NCBI GenBank assembly: GCA_963813355.1
Contig: CAWEYS010000022.1
Location: 218,127 to 282,126, forward strand
Direction of reading: 5' to 3'
DNA from: DATAGF01 sp963813355
GTDB taxonomy: Bacteria; Actinomycetota; Thermoleophilia; Miltoncostaeales; Miltoncostaeaceae
DNA length: 64,000 nt
In this document: in pieces, positions 44,563-52,238 of the stretch
Layout: each line of letters opens with the position of its first letter
How positions within the stretch are numbered: the first letter of the stretch is position 1
The notes under the pieces: model-generated
Told to the model about the DNA's origin: nothing
The model's database searches: none
Seen by the model: only the letters and a program-made list of their open reading frames with translations
Program-made: the position numbers and the translations under genes

Positions 44563-45629
44563 GCCCGGCGGCGCGGGGAGCGGCCGAGCAGCAGGTCGCG
44601 CGCCGCGTTCAGCGCCACCGTCAGGCTCTCGGCCTGGCCGCGTATGGCCGGGTGGAGCCCGGCGACCCGGTCCGGGTGGCAGCGCGACACCTGGTCGCGG
44701 TAGGCGCGGTCGACCTCGTCCGGCGGCGCCCCCGCGGGCAGCCCGAGCAGGGCGGCGGCCTCGTCGGGGCTGCGGGGCAGCGGCACCTCCGCCGCGGGCG
44801 CGGCCGGGGGCGGCACCGAGTGGATCTTGCGGCGCCGGGCGCGCTCGGCGGCCATCGACTCGCGCTCCTCGGCGAGCGCCGCGCGCTCCTCCCTGAGCCG
44901 CTCGCGCTCCTCGGCGACCTCCCGCGCAAGGCTGACCAGTCGGCGGTCGCGGGCCGCCGGGTCCTCGCGCAGGGCGCCGAGCATCGCCTCGGGGTCGAGC
45001 TCGGCTGCCGGCCGGTCGCCGGGGACGTCCCAGCCGGGCCCCGCCTCGCCGCGCCGGATCGCCGCGATCACCTCGACGAGCGTCATGTGGGCGCGGTTGC
45101 CGAGCGCCGGGCCCTCCGAGGGCCCCAGGCGCACCAGCCGCACCGACTCCCAGCCGGGCTCGATGACGAAGGCCGCCGACGACCGCCCGGCGAGCAGGAC
45201 GCGCCGGCGCGGCCGGGCCCGGTGGCCGAGGATCGCGAAGCGCGCCGCGGGGGCGTCGGCGCCGGACAGGGCCGCCAGCTCCTCGGCGAGGTCCTCGAGC
45301 CGCCGCGCGACCTCGCGACCGTCGGGTCCGTGGGCCTCGGCCGCGCGGGCCGCGGCGAGGGCCTCGTCGCGCGCGCCGGCGTCGGCCGACTGTCCGGCCG
45401 CGAGCACGCCCCACCAGCGGGCCCAGGGGTCGTCGGCCTCGGACCGCTCCAGGGCCACCGCAGCGGCGGCCGGGTGGTCGAGGGAGAGCAGGGTCGCGGC
45501 CAGCGCCGTCGCGGCGCGCGGCGTGTCGCCCACCGCCGACGACGCCGCCAGCAGCGCGACCTGGCGCCAGCGGCTCTCGGTCCCCCGCGCGGGGGCCGGT
45601 CCTGCGGCGGCGATGAAGGGGTCGATCAC
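44544..45629 (-). CDS. C-terminal J-domain protein
   Basis: 361 residues. The first ~130 are helical and Ala-rich (TPR-like). A middle beta-rich segment follows (RRRVLLAGRSSAAFVIEPGW), then a coiled coil (REVAEERERLREERAALAEE). The J domain is at the C-terminus (~290-350): DEAAALLGLPAGAPPDEVDRA, then SRCHPDRVAG with the HPD tripeptide that stimulates DnaK ATPase. It is a type-C J protein, probably a specialised co-chaperone. GTG start. Confidence 0.82.
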   Translation of the reverse strand: MIDPFIAAAGPAPARGTESRWRQVALLAASSAVGDTPRAATALAATLLSLDHPAAAAVALERSEADDPWARWWGVLAAGQSADAGARDEALAAARAAEAHGPDGREVARRLEDLAEELAALSGADAPAARFAILGHRARPRRRVLLAGRSSAAFVIEPGWESVRLVRLGPSEGPALGNRAHMTLVEVIAAIRRGEAGPGWDVPGDRPAAELDPEAMLGALREDPAARDRRLVSLAREVAEERERLREERAALAEERESMAAERARRRKIHSVPPPAAPAAEVPLPRSPDEAAALLGLPAGAPPDEVDRAYRDQVSRCHPDRVAGLHPAIRGQAESLTVALNAARDLLLGRSPRRRAQRASG

Positions 45630-45635
45630 GCAGCG

Positions 45636-45641
45636 AGCGTA
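45636..45641 (-). promoter_or_regulatory. -10 hexamer TACGCT (minus strand)
   Basis: TACGCT on the minus strand ends 6 nt before the GTG of the J-domain gene. Confidence 0.45.
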
Positions 45642-45678
45642 GCGGAGCCGCGAAGGGCGCGGGCGACCGGGCCGCGGC

Positions 45679-45684
45679 TATGCT
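45679..45684 (+). promoter_or_regulatory. -10 hexamer TATGCT
   Basis: TATGCT ends 6 nt before the GTG of the YyaL-type gene. It is 37 bp from the oppositely directed hexamer of the J-domain gene. Confidence 0.5.
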
Positions 45685-45690
45685 CGCCGC

Positions 45691-47730
45691 GTGAATCGGC
45701 TCGCGCAGGAGTCCAGCCTGTACCTGCGCCAGCACGCGGAGAACCCCGTCGACTGGCAGCCCTGGGGGGACGAGGCCTTCGCCCGCGCGCGCGCCGAGGA
45801 CCGGCCGGTGCTCCTGTCGGTCGGCTACTCCTCGTGCCACTGGTGCCACGTGATGGCCCACGAGTCCTTCGACGACCCGGACACGGCCGCCGTCATGAAC
45901 GAGCTGTTCGTGAACGTGAAGGTCGACCGCGAGGAGCGGCCGGACGTTGACGCCCTCTACATGCAGGCGACCCTCGCGCTGGCCGGCCAGGGCGGCTGGC
46001 CGATGACCGTCTTCCTCACGCCCGACGGCCGGCCCTTCTACGCCGGCACCTACTTCCCCAAGACCGCCCGCGGCGGCCTGCCGGCCTTCGCGGACCTGTG
46101 CCGGGCGATCGCGAACGCCTACCGGTCGCGCCGCGACGACGTGGAGAGCCAGGCCGCGGAGGTCGCCCGGCGGCTGGCGGCCGCCTCCGAGCGCCGGCCG
46201 GCGGAGGACCCGCTCGACCGCCAGACGCTCGACGACGCCGTCGTGGGCCTCGCGCGGGCCTTCGACCCCGTGGAGGGGGGCTTCGGCGGCGCGCCCAAGT
46301 TCCCGCCCTCGCTGGCGCTGGAGTTCCTGCTGCGGCGCCTCGCCAAGCGGCCCGACGACCACCACGCGCGTCAGATCGTCGACCTCACGCTGGGCAAGAT
46401 GGCGGCCGGCGGCATCTACGACCAGGTGGGCGGGGGCTTCCACCGCTACAGCGTGGACGGCCAGTGGCTCGTGCCCCACTTCGAGAAGATGCTGTACGAC
46501 AACGCGCTGCTGGCCCGCGACTACGCCCTCGCCCACCGGGTCACGGGGAACCCCGAGCACGCCCGCGTCGCCCAGGAGACGCTCGACTACCTGCTGCGCG
46601 AGATGCGCCTGCCGGGGGGCGGCTTCGCGGCGGCCCAGGACGCCGACTCCCCCGGCGGGGAGGGCGCCTTCTTCGTGTGGACGCCCGACGAGCTCGCGTC
46701 CGCGCTCCCCGACGACCAGGCGCGCGCGATCACCCTGCGCTACGGCGTGACCCCCGAGGGCAACTTCGAGGGGCGGACGATCCTGCGCCTGGCGGCCCCG
46801 ATCGACGCCGTCTCCCGTGAGCTGGGCGAGGACGCGCGGCCGCTGCTGGCGGCCGCCCGGGCGTCCCTCTACGCCGCCCGCGCGGCCCGCCCCGCGCCGG
46901 CCCGCGACGACAAGGTCATCGCCGCCTGGAACGGGCTCGCGATCGCCGCGCTCGCCGACGCCGGGGTGATCCTGGGGCGCGGGGACTACGTCAACGCGGC
47001 CGCCGCGACGGCGGCCTTCGTGCTCGACGCGCTCGTCGTCGACGGGCGCCTGCGCAGGGCCTACATGGGCGGCGGCGCTCACCAGCTCGGGCAGCTCGAC
47101 GACCACGCGGACCTCTGCCACGGCCTGCTGAGCCTCTACGCGGCGACGTTCCATCCGCGCTGGCTGACGGCGGCCCGGGAGCTCGCGGGCCGCATGGTCG
47201 AGCTCTTCGCCGACCCCGAGGGAGGCGGGTTCTTCTACTCGGGCGCCGACGGCGAGGCCCTCGTCGCCCGCACCCGCGACGTCGAGGACCATCCGACGCC
47301 CGCCGGCAACTCGCAGGCCGCCCACGTGCTGCTGCGCCTGGCGGGGCTCACCGGCGACGCGGCGCTCGAGGAGCGGGCGGCCGGGGCGCTTCGGATCGTC
47401 CGGGGCGAGATGGCGCGCTTCCCCCAGGCGTTCGGCACGGCGCTGATCGCGCTCGACGACCTGCTGGCGGAGCGCCGCGAGATCGCCGTGGTGGGCCCGC
47501 CCGACGACCCGCGAACGGCCGATCTGCTGCGGGCCGCCCGGGCCGGCGCGGCGCCCGCCGACGCCCTGGCCGCGGGCGATCCGGGGGATCCCGCCGGCGC
47601 CGAGGCGGCGCCCCTGCTGCGCGACCGGCCCCTCGTGGACGGGGCGCCGGCCGCCTACGTGTGCGTCGGCTTCGCGTGCCGGGCGCCGGTCACCGCGCCC
47701 GAGGAGCTGGCGGCGACCCTGGCCGCGTGA
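45691..47730 (+). CDS. Thioredoxin-domain protein, YyaL/SSP411 family
   Basis: 679 residues. The N-terminal thioredoxin-like domain has the family motif YSSCHWCHVMAHESF (CxxC at about residues 50-53). A six-hairpin (alpha/alpha)6 glycosidase-like region follows (GGFHRYSVDGQWLVPHFEKM; AAQDADSPGGEG; DDKVIAAWNG). Members lie across bacteria to mammals (spermatogenesis-associated SSP411). The N-terminal fold suggests thiol chemistry and the C-terminal fold suggests sugar or epimerase-like binding, but the reaction is unknown. Full family length, and the start is fixed by the promoter hexamer. Confidence 0.92.
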   Translation: MNRLAQESSLYLRQHAENPVDWQPWGDEAFARARAEDRPVLLSVGYSSCHWCHVMAHESFDDPDTAAVMNELFVNVKVDREERPDVDALYMQATLALAGQGGWPMTVFLTPDGRPFYAGTYFPKTARGGLPAFADLCRAIANAYRSRRDDVESQAAEVARRLAAASERRPAEDPLDRQTLDDAVVGLARAFDPVEGGFGGAPKFPPSLALEFLLRRLAKRPDDHHARQIVDLTLGKMAAGGIYDQVGGGFHRYSVDGQWLVPHFEKMLYDNALLARDYALAHRVTGNPEHARVAQETLDYLLREMRLPGGGFAAAQDADSPGGEGAFFVWTPDELASALPDDQARAITLRYGVTPEGNFEGRTILRLAAPIDAVSRELGEDARPLLAAARASLYAARAARPAPARDDKVIAAWNGLAIAALADAGVILGRGDYVNAAAATAAFVLDALVVDGRLRRAYMGGGAHQLGQLDDHADLCHGLLSLYAATFHPRWLTAARELAGRMVELFADPEGGGFFYSGADGEALVARTRDVEDHPTPAGNSQAAHVLLRLAGLTGDAALEERAAGALRIVRGEMARFPQAFGTALIALDDLLAERREIAVVGPPDDPRTADLLRAARAGAAPADALAAGDPGDPAGAEAAPLLRDRPLVDGAPAAYVCVGFACRAPVTAPEELAATLAA

Positions 47731-47735
47731 CGCGG

Positions 47736-47750
47736 ACCGTTGCGAACGGT
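47736..47750. promoter_or_regulatory. Short inverted repeat before the cupredoxin gene
   Basis: ACCGTT-GCG-AACGGT (47736-47750) is a perfect 6-bp repeat 5 bp after the yyaL stop, followed by an AT-rich TTAAGAATT stretch. It could be a weak terminator or an operator for the next gene. Confidence 0.35.
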
Positions 47751-47804
47751 TAAGAATTGGTCGCGGCGGGACGGCTCGCGTCCCTGCCCAGGAGGAGGTG
47801 CAAC

Positions 47805-48191
47805 GTGACGGCACGGAGAGCGCGCAGGGCGGCCCTCGCCCTGACGCTGACGGCGGCGGTCGGGGTCGCGGCGATCGCGGGCGTGGCGACCGCGGCGAAG
47901 TCGAAGCGGAACCTGACCGCGAGCGGGACGACGCTCGCGTTCAGCAAGAAGTCGCTGACGGCGCCCAAGGGTCAGGTGCAGCTCGTCCTCACCAACAAGG
48001 CGTCGATCCAGCACAACGTGGCGATCCGCGGCAACGGCCTGGCGGCCAAGAAGGGCAAGGTGGTCGGCAAGAACGGGGTCTCGACGGTGACCGCGACCGT
48101 CAAGCCCGGCAAGTACACCTACTACTGCAGCGTCCCCGGCCACGAGAAGGCGGGCATGAAGGGAACCCTGACCGTTCCTCGGCCGGGGTAG
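47805..48191 (+). CDS. Exported plastocyanin-like cupredoxin
   Basis: 128 residues. The signal peptide is Arg-rich then hydrophobic (RRARRAALALTLTAAVGVAA). The blue-copper site is complete: His in SIQHNVAI, then YYCSVPGHEKAGM providing Cys, His and Met. It carries single electrons on the outer face of the membrane. GTG start with a consensus GGAGGAGG 6 nt upstream. One base separates its stop from the P460-like gene's GTG, so the two are one operon. Confidence 0.9.
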   Translation: MTARRARRAALALTLTAAVGVAAIAGVATAAKSKRNLTASGTTLAFSKKSLTAPKGQVQLVLTNKASIQHNVAIRGNGLAAKKGKVVGKNGVSTVTATVKPGKYTYYCSVPGHEKAGMKGTLTVPRPG

Positions 48192-48192
48192 C

Positions 48193-48738
48193 GTGCGGAG
48201 CACGCGCCCGGCGCTCGTCGCGGCGGCCCTCGCGGCCGCCGGCGGCGTCGTCGTGGCGGGCGCGGGGGCGGGCCCCGGCGGTCAGTCGCGGGCGGAGCTG
48301 ACCGCGGGCGACCTCCCGGGCCTGCCCGCCGCGGACCAGGCCGTCACGATCGCCTCGGAGAGCTGGCAGCGCCTGACGCGCCGCCCGGTGCCCTCGCTGC
48401 GCCCGCTGGGGGGCGCGCACCCCGGGACGAAGTCGATCCGCGTCAACCGCACGCGGGCGCAGCTCACGAACGCCCGCGGCCGCCAGCGCTTCCCGTACCC
48501 GGCGAAGACCGTCATCGTCAAGACGGCCACCCGCGACGGCGGGCTGAGCCTGGTGGCGATCATGCGCAAGGTGAGGGCCGGCTCGGCCGTCTCCTCGTGG
48601 CGCTTCGTGGAGTACGTCCGCAGCCCCACCGGCCCGGGCTTCACCAAGGTCGGCGGTGGCCAGTCGCTCTGCGCCGGCTGCCACGTCTCGGCCCGCGACG
48701 TGCAGAAGAGCGACTCGGTCTTCTACCGGCTGAGCTGA
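48193..48738 (+). CDS. Exported cytochrome P460-like protein
   Basis: 181 residues. N-terminal signal peptide (ALVAAALAAAGGVVVAG). The C-terminus carries a single heme motif SLCAGCHVSARDVQKSD (CxxCH) preceded by SSWRFVEYVRSP, the layout of cytochrome P460 proteins. In P460 enzymes a Lys-heme cross-link enables hydroxylamine or NO oxidation. Whether that Lys exists here cannot be told, though several Lys lie in the central region. Together with the cupredoxin it forms an exported redox pair. Confidence 0.72.
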   Translation: MRSTRPALVAAALAAAGGVVVAGAGAGPGGQSRAELTAGDLPGLPAADQAVTIASESWQRLTRRPVPSLRPLGGAHPGTKSIRVNRTRAQLTNARGRQRFPYPAKTVIVKTATRDGGLSLVAIMRKVRAGSAVSSWRFVEYVRSPTGPGFTKVGGGQSLCAGCHVSARDVQKSDSVFYRLS

Positions 48739-48744
48739 CCAGCC

Positions 48745-49446
48745 CTACGGGGTCACGGTGAGCGGGATGACCATCCCCATGGCGGCGTGGTTGCCGACGC
48801 CGCAGTAGATCTGGTACGTCCCGGCGGCGAGGGTGACGTCCAGGGACGTCGAGCCGCCCGGGCCCGCCGGGACCGACGCCCCGAGCAAGGTGTGCGGAGG
48901 CGGAGGCGGCGTGCGCACGCCCACGCTGTGATCCAACGTCGCCGACACGTTTGTGAGCTGGAGGCGGATCGCGCCGGCGGGTGCGGTCGCCGAGGATGGG
49001 GTGAACGGCGCGATGGCGGATGCGCTGAGCGAGATCGTCGTCGTCACCGGCGGCGGCCGGCGCGGGCCCCGGCCCGGGCGTACCCGGGGGAGGCGCTCCG
49101 CCCGGCCGGCAGGCGCCCCGGGCGGCGGAGAGGCCGCCTCGCACAGGTCTCCCGCCTGCCGCAGCAGCCGGATCGCCCGCCGCATCGACGCCTTCTTGCG
49201 CTTGACGACCTTCGGCGGGGCCTTCGCGGCGTTCTTGAGCGCCGCCGCCCGCAGGCGCCGGGCCGTCGCGGCCTTGGCGGCGCCCGCGTCGCAGCGGGCC
49301 GCCGGCTGGAGGGAGCGGAAGGTCCGGTCGAGGCCGGCGAGCGGCGACTTGGCGGCGGTCGAGCGCGCCGCCAGGGCCGAGCCGAGGGCCATCGTGGCCG
49401 CGGCCGCGGCGCAGAGCACCAGCAGAACTGCGATCGGGCGACGCAT
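48745..49446 (-). CDS. Exported cupredoxin-domain protein with helical N-terminal region
   Basis: 233 residues. Signal peptide (IAVLLVLCAAAAATMALG), then a basic helical region (~35-100) with two Cys (AARCDAG and DLCEAA) that could form a disulfide, a Pro-rich linker, and a C-terminal cupredoxin domain with copper ligands His (TLDHSVGV) and YCGVGNHAAMGM (Cys, His, Met). Convergent with the P460-like gene (6 bp between). Two cupredoxins and one cytochrome side by side suggest a periplasmic electron-transfer or copper-handling group. Confidence 0.82.
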   Translation of the reverse strand: MRRPIAVLLVLCAAAAATMALGSALAARSTAAKSPLAGLDRTFRSLQPAARCDAGAAKAATARRLRAAALKNAAKAPPKVVKRKKASMRRAIRLLRQAGDLCEAASPPPGAPAGRAERLPRVRPGRGPRRPPPVTTTISLSASAIAPFTPSSATAPAGAIRLQLTNVSATLDHSVGVRTPPPPPHTLLGASVPAGPGGSTSLDVTLAAGTYQIYCGVGNHAAMGMVIPLTVTP

Positions 49447-49535
49447 GTCTCTCCGGGTGGCGGAATCCCGCCCGGCCCGCCGACCCTAACCACGGCCGCG
49501 CGCCCGGGCAAGCGGCCCGGGTCGCGCCGAGTCCC

Positions 49536-49541
49536 TACGCT
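49536..49541 (+). promoter_or_regulatory. -10 hexamer TACGCT
   Basis: TACGCT ends 6 nt before the GTG of the 2-hydroxyacid dehydrogenase gene. Confidence 0.5.
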
Positions 49542-49547
49542 GCGCCG

Positions 49548-50528
49548 GTGGCCCGCCTCGCCGTGACCGCGCGCCTCTCCGATCCCGGGGCCGTTGACCG
49601 GCTCCGGGCCGCCGGCCACGAGGTGGCCGTCCGCGACGACCCGGCGCCGGCGACGCCCGAGGAGCTGCGCGCGCTGGCCGCGGGGTGCGACGGGATCCTC
49701 TGCCTGCCCGCCGACCGGATCGACGGGGGCTTCCTCGACGCCACCGGGGTGCGCTGGGTGTCCAACCACGCCGTGGGCACCGACAACGTCGACCTCGCCG
49801 CGGCCGCCGAGCGGGGCGTGGCGGTCGCGAACACGCCCGGGGTCCTCGACGACGCCGTGGCCGACCTCTGCGTGGGTCTGGCCCTGGCGGCGGCCCGCCG
49901 GATCGCCGAGGGGGACCGTCTCGTTCGGTCCGGTGGCTGGACCGGCTTCTCCACCGACCTGCTCCTGGGGCTCGACCTCGCGGGCGCGACCGCCGGGCTG
50001 GTCGGGCTCGGCGGCGTCGGCCGCGCCGTGGCGCGGCGACTGGTGGGGGGCTTCGGGATGCGCGGCCTCTACGCGGCGCGGCGCCCGCACCCGGAGGACG
50101 AGCGGGCCCTGGGCGTCGAGCGCGCCGCGCTCGACGACCTGCTCCGGGCGGCCGACCTCGTGACGGTCCACGTCCCCCTGACGGAGGAGACCCGAGGGAT
50201 GATCGGGGAGCGCGAGCTCGCGCTGATGCGCCCCGGAGCGGTACTGGTCAACGTCTCGCGCGGCCCCGTCCTCGTGGAGCGAGCCCTCGCGGACGCGCTG
50301 CGCGCGGGGCGCATCGCCGCCGGTCTCGACGTCTTCGACGAGGAGCCGATTCGCGCCGGCCACCCCTTCACCGCCCTCCCGAACGTCGTGCTGACGCCCC
50401 ACATCGCCAGCGCCGGGCGGCGGACGCGGGCCGCCATGGCCGCCCTGGCCGTGGACAACCTCCTCGCCATGGCCGCCGGCGAGCGCCCGCCCGCTCCGGT
50501 GGTGTGGGAGGGTCGGCCGGTTGGGTAG
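49548..50528 (+). CDS. D-isomer-specific 2-hydroxyacid dehydrogenase
   Basis: 326 residues. NAD-binding motif GLVGLGGVGRAVARR. The catalytic trio is Arg in VNVSRGPVLVE, Glu in LDVFDEEP and His in LTPHIASAG. It interconverts a 2-keto acid and a D-2-hydroxy acid with NAD(P)H. Close to glyoxylate/phosphoglycerate-type members, but the substrate is not readable. It has its own leaderless promoter and is followed by bolA 46 bp downstream. Confidence 0.9.
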   Translation: MARLAVTARLSDPGAVDRLRAAGHEVAVRDDPAPATPEELRALAAGCDGILCLPADRIDGGFLDATGVRWVSNHAVGTDNVDLAAAAERGVAVANTPGVLDDAVADLCVGLALAAARRIAEGDRLVRSGGWTGFSTDLLLGLDLAGATAGLVGLGGVGRAVARRLVGGFGMRGLYAARRPHPEDERALGVERAALDDLLRAADLVTVHVPLTEETRGMIGERELALMRPGAVLVNVSRGPVLVERALADALRAGRIAAGLDVFDEEPIRAGHPFTALPNVVLTPHIASAGRRTRAAMAALAVDNLLAMAAGERPPAPVVWEGRPVG

Positions 50529-50560
50529 CGCCGTTGCGGGCCTCGCCGCGGGGCCGGAGA

Positions 50561-50566
50561 TATCCT
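50561..50566 (+). promoter_or_regulatory. -10 hexamer TATCCT of bolA
   Basis: TATCCT ends 8 nt before the ATG at 50575. This supports that start over upstream in-frame codons in the preceding gene's tail. Confidence 0.4.
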
Positions 50567-50574
50567 TCAGCGCG

Positions 50575-50811
50575 ATGGCGGACCTGACGGAGCTGACCGC
50601 GATGATCGAGGGCGCGCTGCCCGGGGCGACGGCCGAGGTCGTCGACCAGGGCGGGGGCGACCACCTCGCCGCGACGGTCGTCGCTCCCCAGTTCGCCGGC
50701 CTGTCGCGCCTCGAGCAGCACAGGCTCGTCTATGCGGCGGTGCAGAGCCGGCTCGACGACGGCAGCATCCACGCGCTTGCCCTGAGGACCCGCGCACCGG
50801 AGGCGACATGA
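50575..50811 (+). CDS. bolA: BolA/IbaG family protein
   Basis: 78 residues with the BolA fold: a helix ALPGATAEVVDQGGGDH, the LAATVVAPQFAGLSRLEQHR strand-turn-helix that includes the iron-sulfur-related His, and the terminal HALALRT. BolA proteins form [2Fe-2S] complexes with CGFS glutaredoxins. Its stop overlaps the ATG of exactly such a glutaredoxin (ATGA), supporting a joint role in iron-sulfur cluster trafficking. Confidence 0.9.
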   Translation: MADLTELTAMIEGALPGATAEVVDQGGGDHLAATVVAPQFAGLSRLEQHRLVYAAVQSRLDDGSIHALALRTRAPEAT

Positions 50812-51146
50812 GCGACACCATCACGATGTCCGAGCAGGAGATCCTCGGCCAGATCCAGAGCGAGGTCGGGGACAACCGGGTCTTCCTCTACATGAAGGGG
50901 ACCCCGGAGATGCCGCGCTGCGGCTTCTCGAACCAGATCGTCCAGATCCTCAACCACATGGACGTGGACTACGGGGCCCGCGACATCCTGGTCGACCCCC
51001 GCATCCGCGTGGTGCTCTCGGAGTGGTCCGAGTGGCCGACCATCCCGCAGCTGTTCGTGGAGGGGAAGCTGGTCGGCGGCTGCGACATCGTCACCGAGAT
51101 GTTCCAGGACGGCGAGCTCAAGGAGCTGCTGGACTCCACCCAGTAG
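50808..51146 (+). CDS. grxD: Monothiol glutaredoxin, Grx4/GrxD family
   Basis: 112 residues. MKGTPEMPRCGFSNQIV contains the CGFS active site. WPTIPQLFVEGKLVGGCDIV carries the cis-Pro and GG glutathione-contact motif. It assembles and transfers [2Fe-2S] clusters with BolA, encoded immediately before. The use of glutathione is unclear, since most actinobacteria use mycothiol. Confidence 0.94.
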   Translation: MSDTITMSEQEILGQIQSEVGDNRVFLYMKGTPEMPRCGFSNQIVQILNHMDVDYGARDILVDPRIRVVLSEWSEWPTIPQLFVEGKLVGGCDIVTEMFQDGELKELLDSTQ

Positions 51147-51170
51147 GGCGAGGGCATCCCGCCGGAGCCC

Positions 51171-52238
51171 GTGAACCTGGTCTTCGCGGCCGACGAGCCG
51201 CTCGCCGAGCTGCACGCGCACCTCGGCGGCGGGGTCGACGCCGCGACCATGTGGGAGCTGGCCCACGAGCAGGGCATCAAGCTCCCCTACCGCGACTACT
51301 GGGAGTTCGCCGCCGCCACGAACGTCGGCGCGGGCACCGACGGGCTGGCCGGGCTCGACCGCATCTACCACCTGACCGAGCTCATCCAGAGCAGCCCGGA
51401 GGGCGTGTTCCGGGCGGTGCACGGGATGATCTCGGGCGGGTACCGCTCGCAGCGCATCACGACCCACGAGGTGCGCTTCAACCCGGCCAAGCGCAACCGC
51501 GGCGGCGAGCGGGACCTCGACGCGATCGTGATGGCGGCCGTGCACGGCATCGACCGGGCGACGCTGGAGTACCCGGTGCGCGCCGGGCTGATCCTGATGA
51601 TGGACCGCACCTTCCCGCCGGAGCTGAACGCCGCCGTGGTCGAGCGGGCGATCCGCTTCCGCGGCCGCGGGGTCGTCGCGATCGACATCGGCGGCCCTCG
51701 GCCGCGCGGAGAGGGGGCCCCCTACCCCTACCGCGAGCTGGCCCCGCTCGTGGAGCGGGCCCGCGACGCCGGCCTGGGCGTCACCCTGCACGCCGGCGAG
51801 GAGGGCGTGAACGCCCCCGACCCGGCCCTCTACGTGGAGGAGATGCGCCAGGCGCTCGAGCTCGGGGTCAACCGGATCGGCCACGGGATCATCGCCGCGA
51901 TGGAGCCGCGCCTGACCGAGCTCGTGCTCGCGCGCGGGGTGGTCCTCGAGATCTGCCCCACCTCGAACGTGCGCACCGGCGCGGTGCGCGACGAGGAGCA
52001 GATGGCCGAGATCGTCTTCGGCCTCGAGGCGGCGGGCGTCCCGATCGTGATCGCGACCGACGGCCCCGAGATGATCGGCACCCGGCTACGGGCCGAGTAC
52101 GCGATGCTGGTGCGCCGGGGTGCGCTCAGCCCGAGCGCGGCCCGCGCCGCCAACGACCGCGGTCACCGGGTGAGCTTCATCGGCGACGGCTCGCCCGCGG
52201 CGGGAGCGCCGTCCGGGGAGGGGCTCGCCGCCGGCTGA
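51171..52238 (+). CDS. Adenosine/adenine deaminase family protein
   Basis: 355 residues, metal-dependent amidohydrolase fold. Zinc ligands are His in ELHAHLGGG, His and catalytic Glu in TLHAGEEG, and RIGHGI. ICPTSNVRTG follows, then Asp in ATDGPEMIG. The ATDDP of typical adenosine deaminases reads ATDGPEM, and the region after HLGG is unlike the standard nucleoside pocket, so the substrate may differ. GTG start. Its 3' end overlaps the convergent phosphatase gene by 76 bp, so the Ala/Gly-rich tail may be dispensable. Confidence 0.82.
   Translation: MNLVFAADEPLAELHAHLGGGVDAATMWELAHEQGIKLPYRDYWEFAAATNVGAGTDGLAGLDRIYHLTELIQSSPEGVFRAVHGMISGGYRSQRITTHEVRFNPAKRNRGGERDLDAIVMAAVHGIDRATLEYPVRAGLILMMDRTFPPELNAAVVERAIRFRGRGVVAIDIGGPRPRGEGAPYPYRELAPLVERARDAGLGVTLHAGEEGVNAPDPALYVEEMRQALELGVNRIGHGIIAAMEPRLTELVLARGVVLEICPTSNVRTGAVRDEEQMAEIVFGLEAAGVPIVIATDGPEMIGTRLRAEYAMLVRRGALSPSAARAANDRGHRVSFIGDGSPAAGAPSGEGLAAG

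Noticed and set aside
43384..47814. A 1476-codon open frame on the minus strand
   Set aside because: It is antisense to yyaL, and also crosses the J-domain and glycosyltransferase genes. Composition is typical of GC-rich shadow frames and no domain is recognisable.
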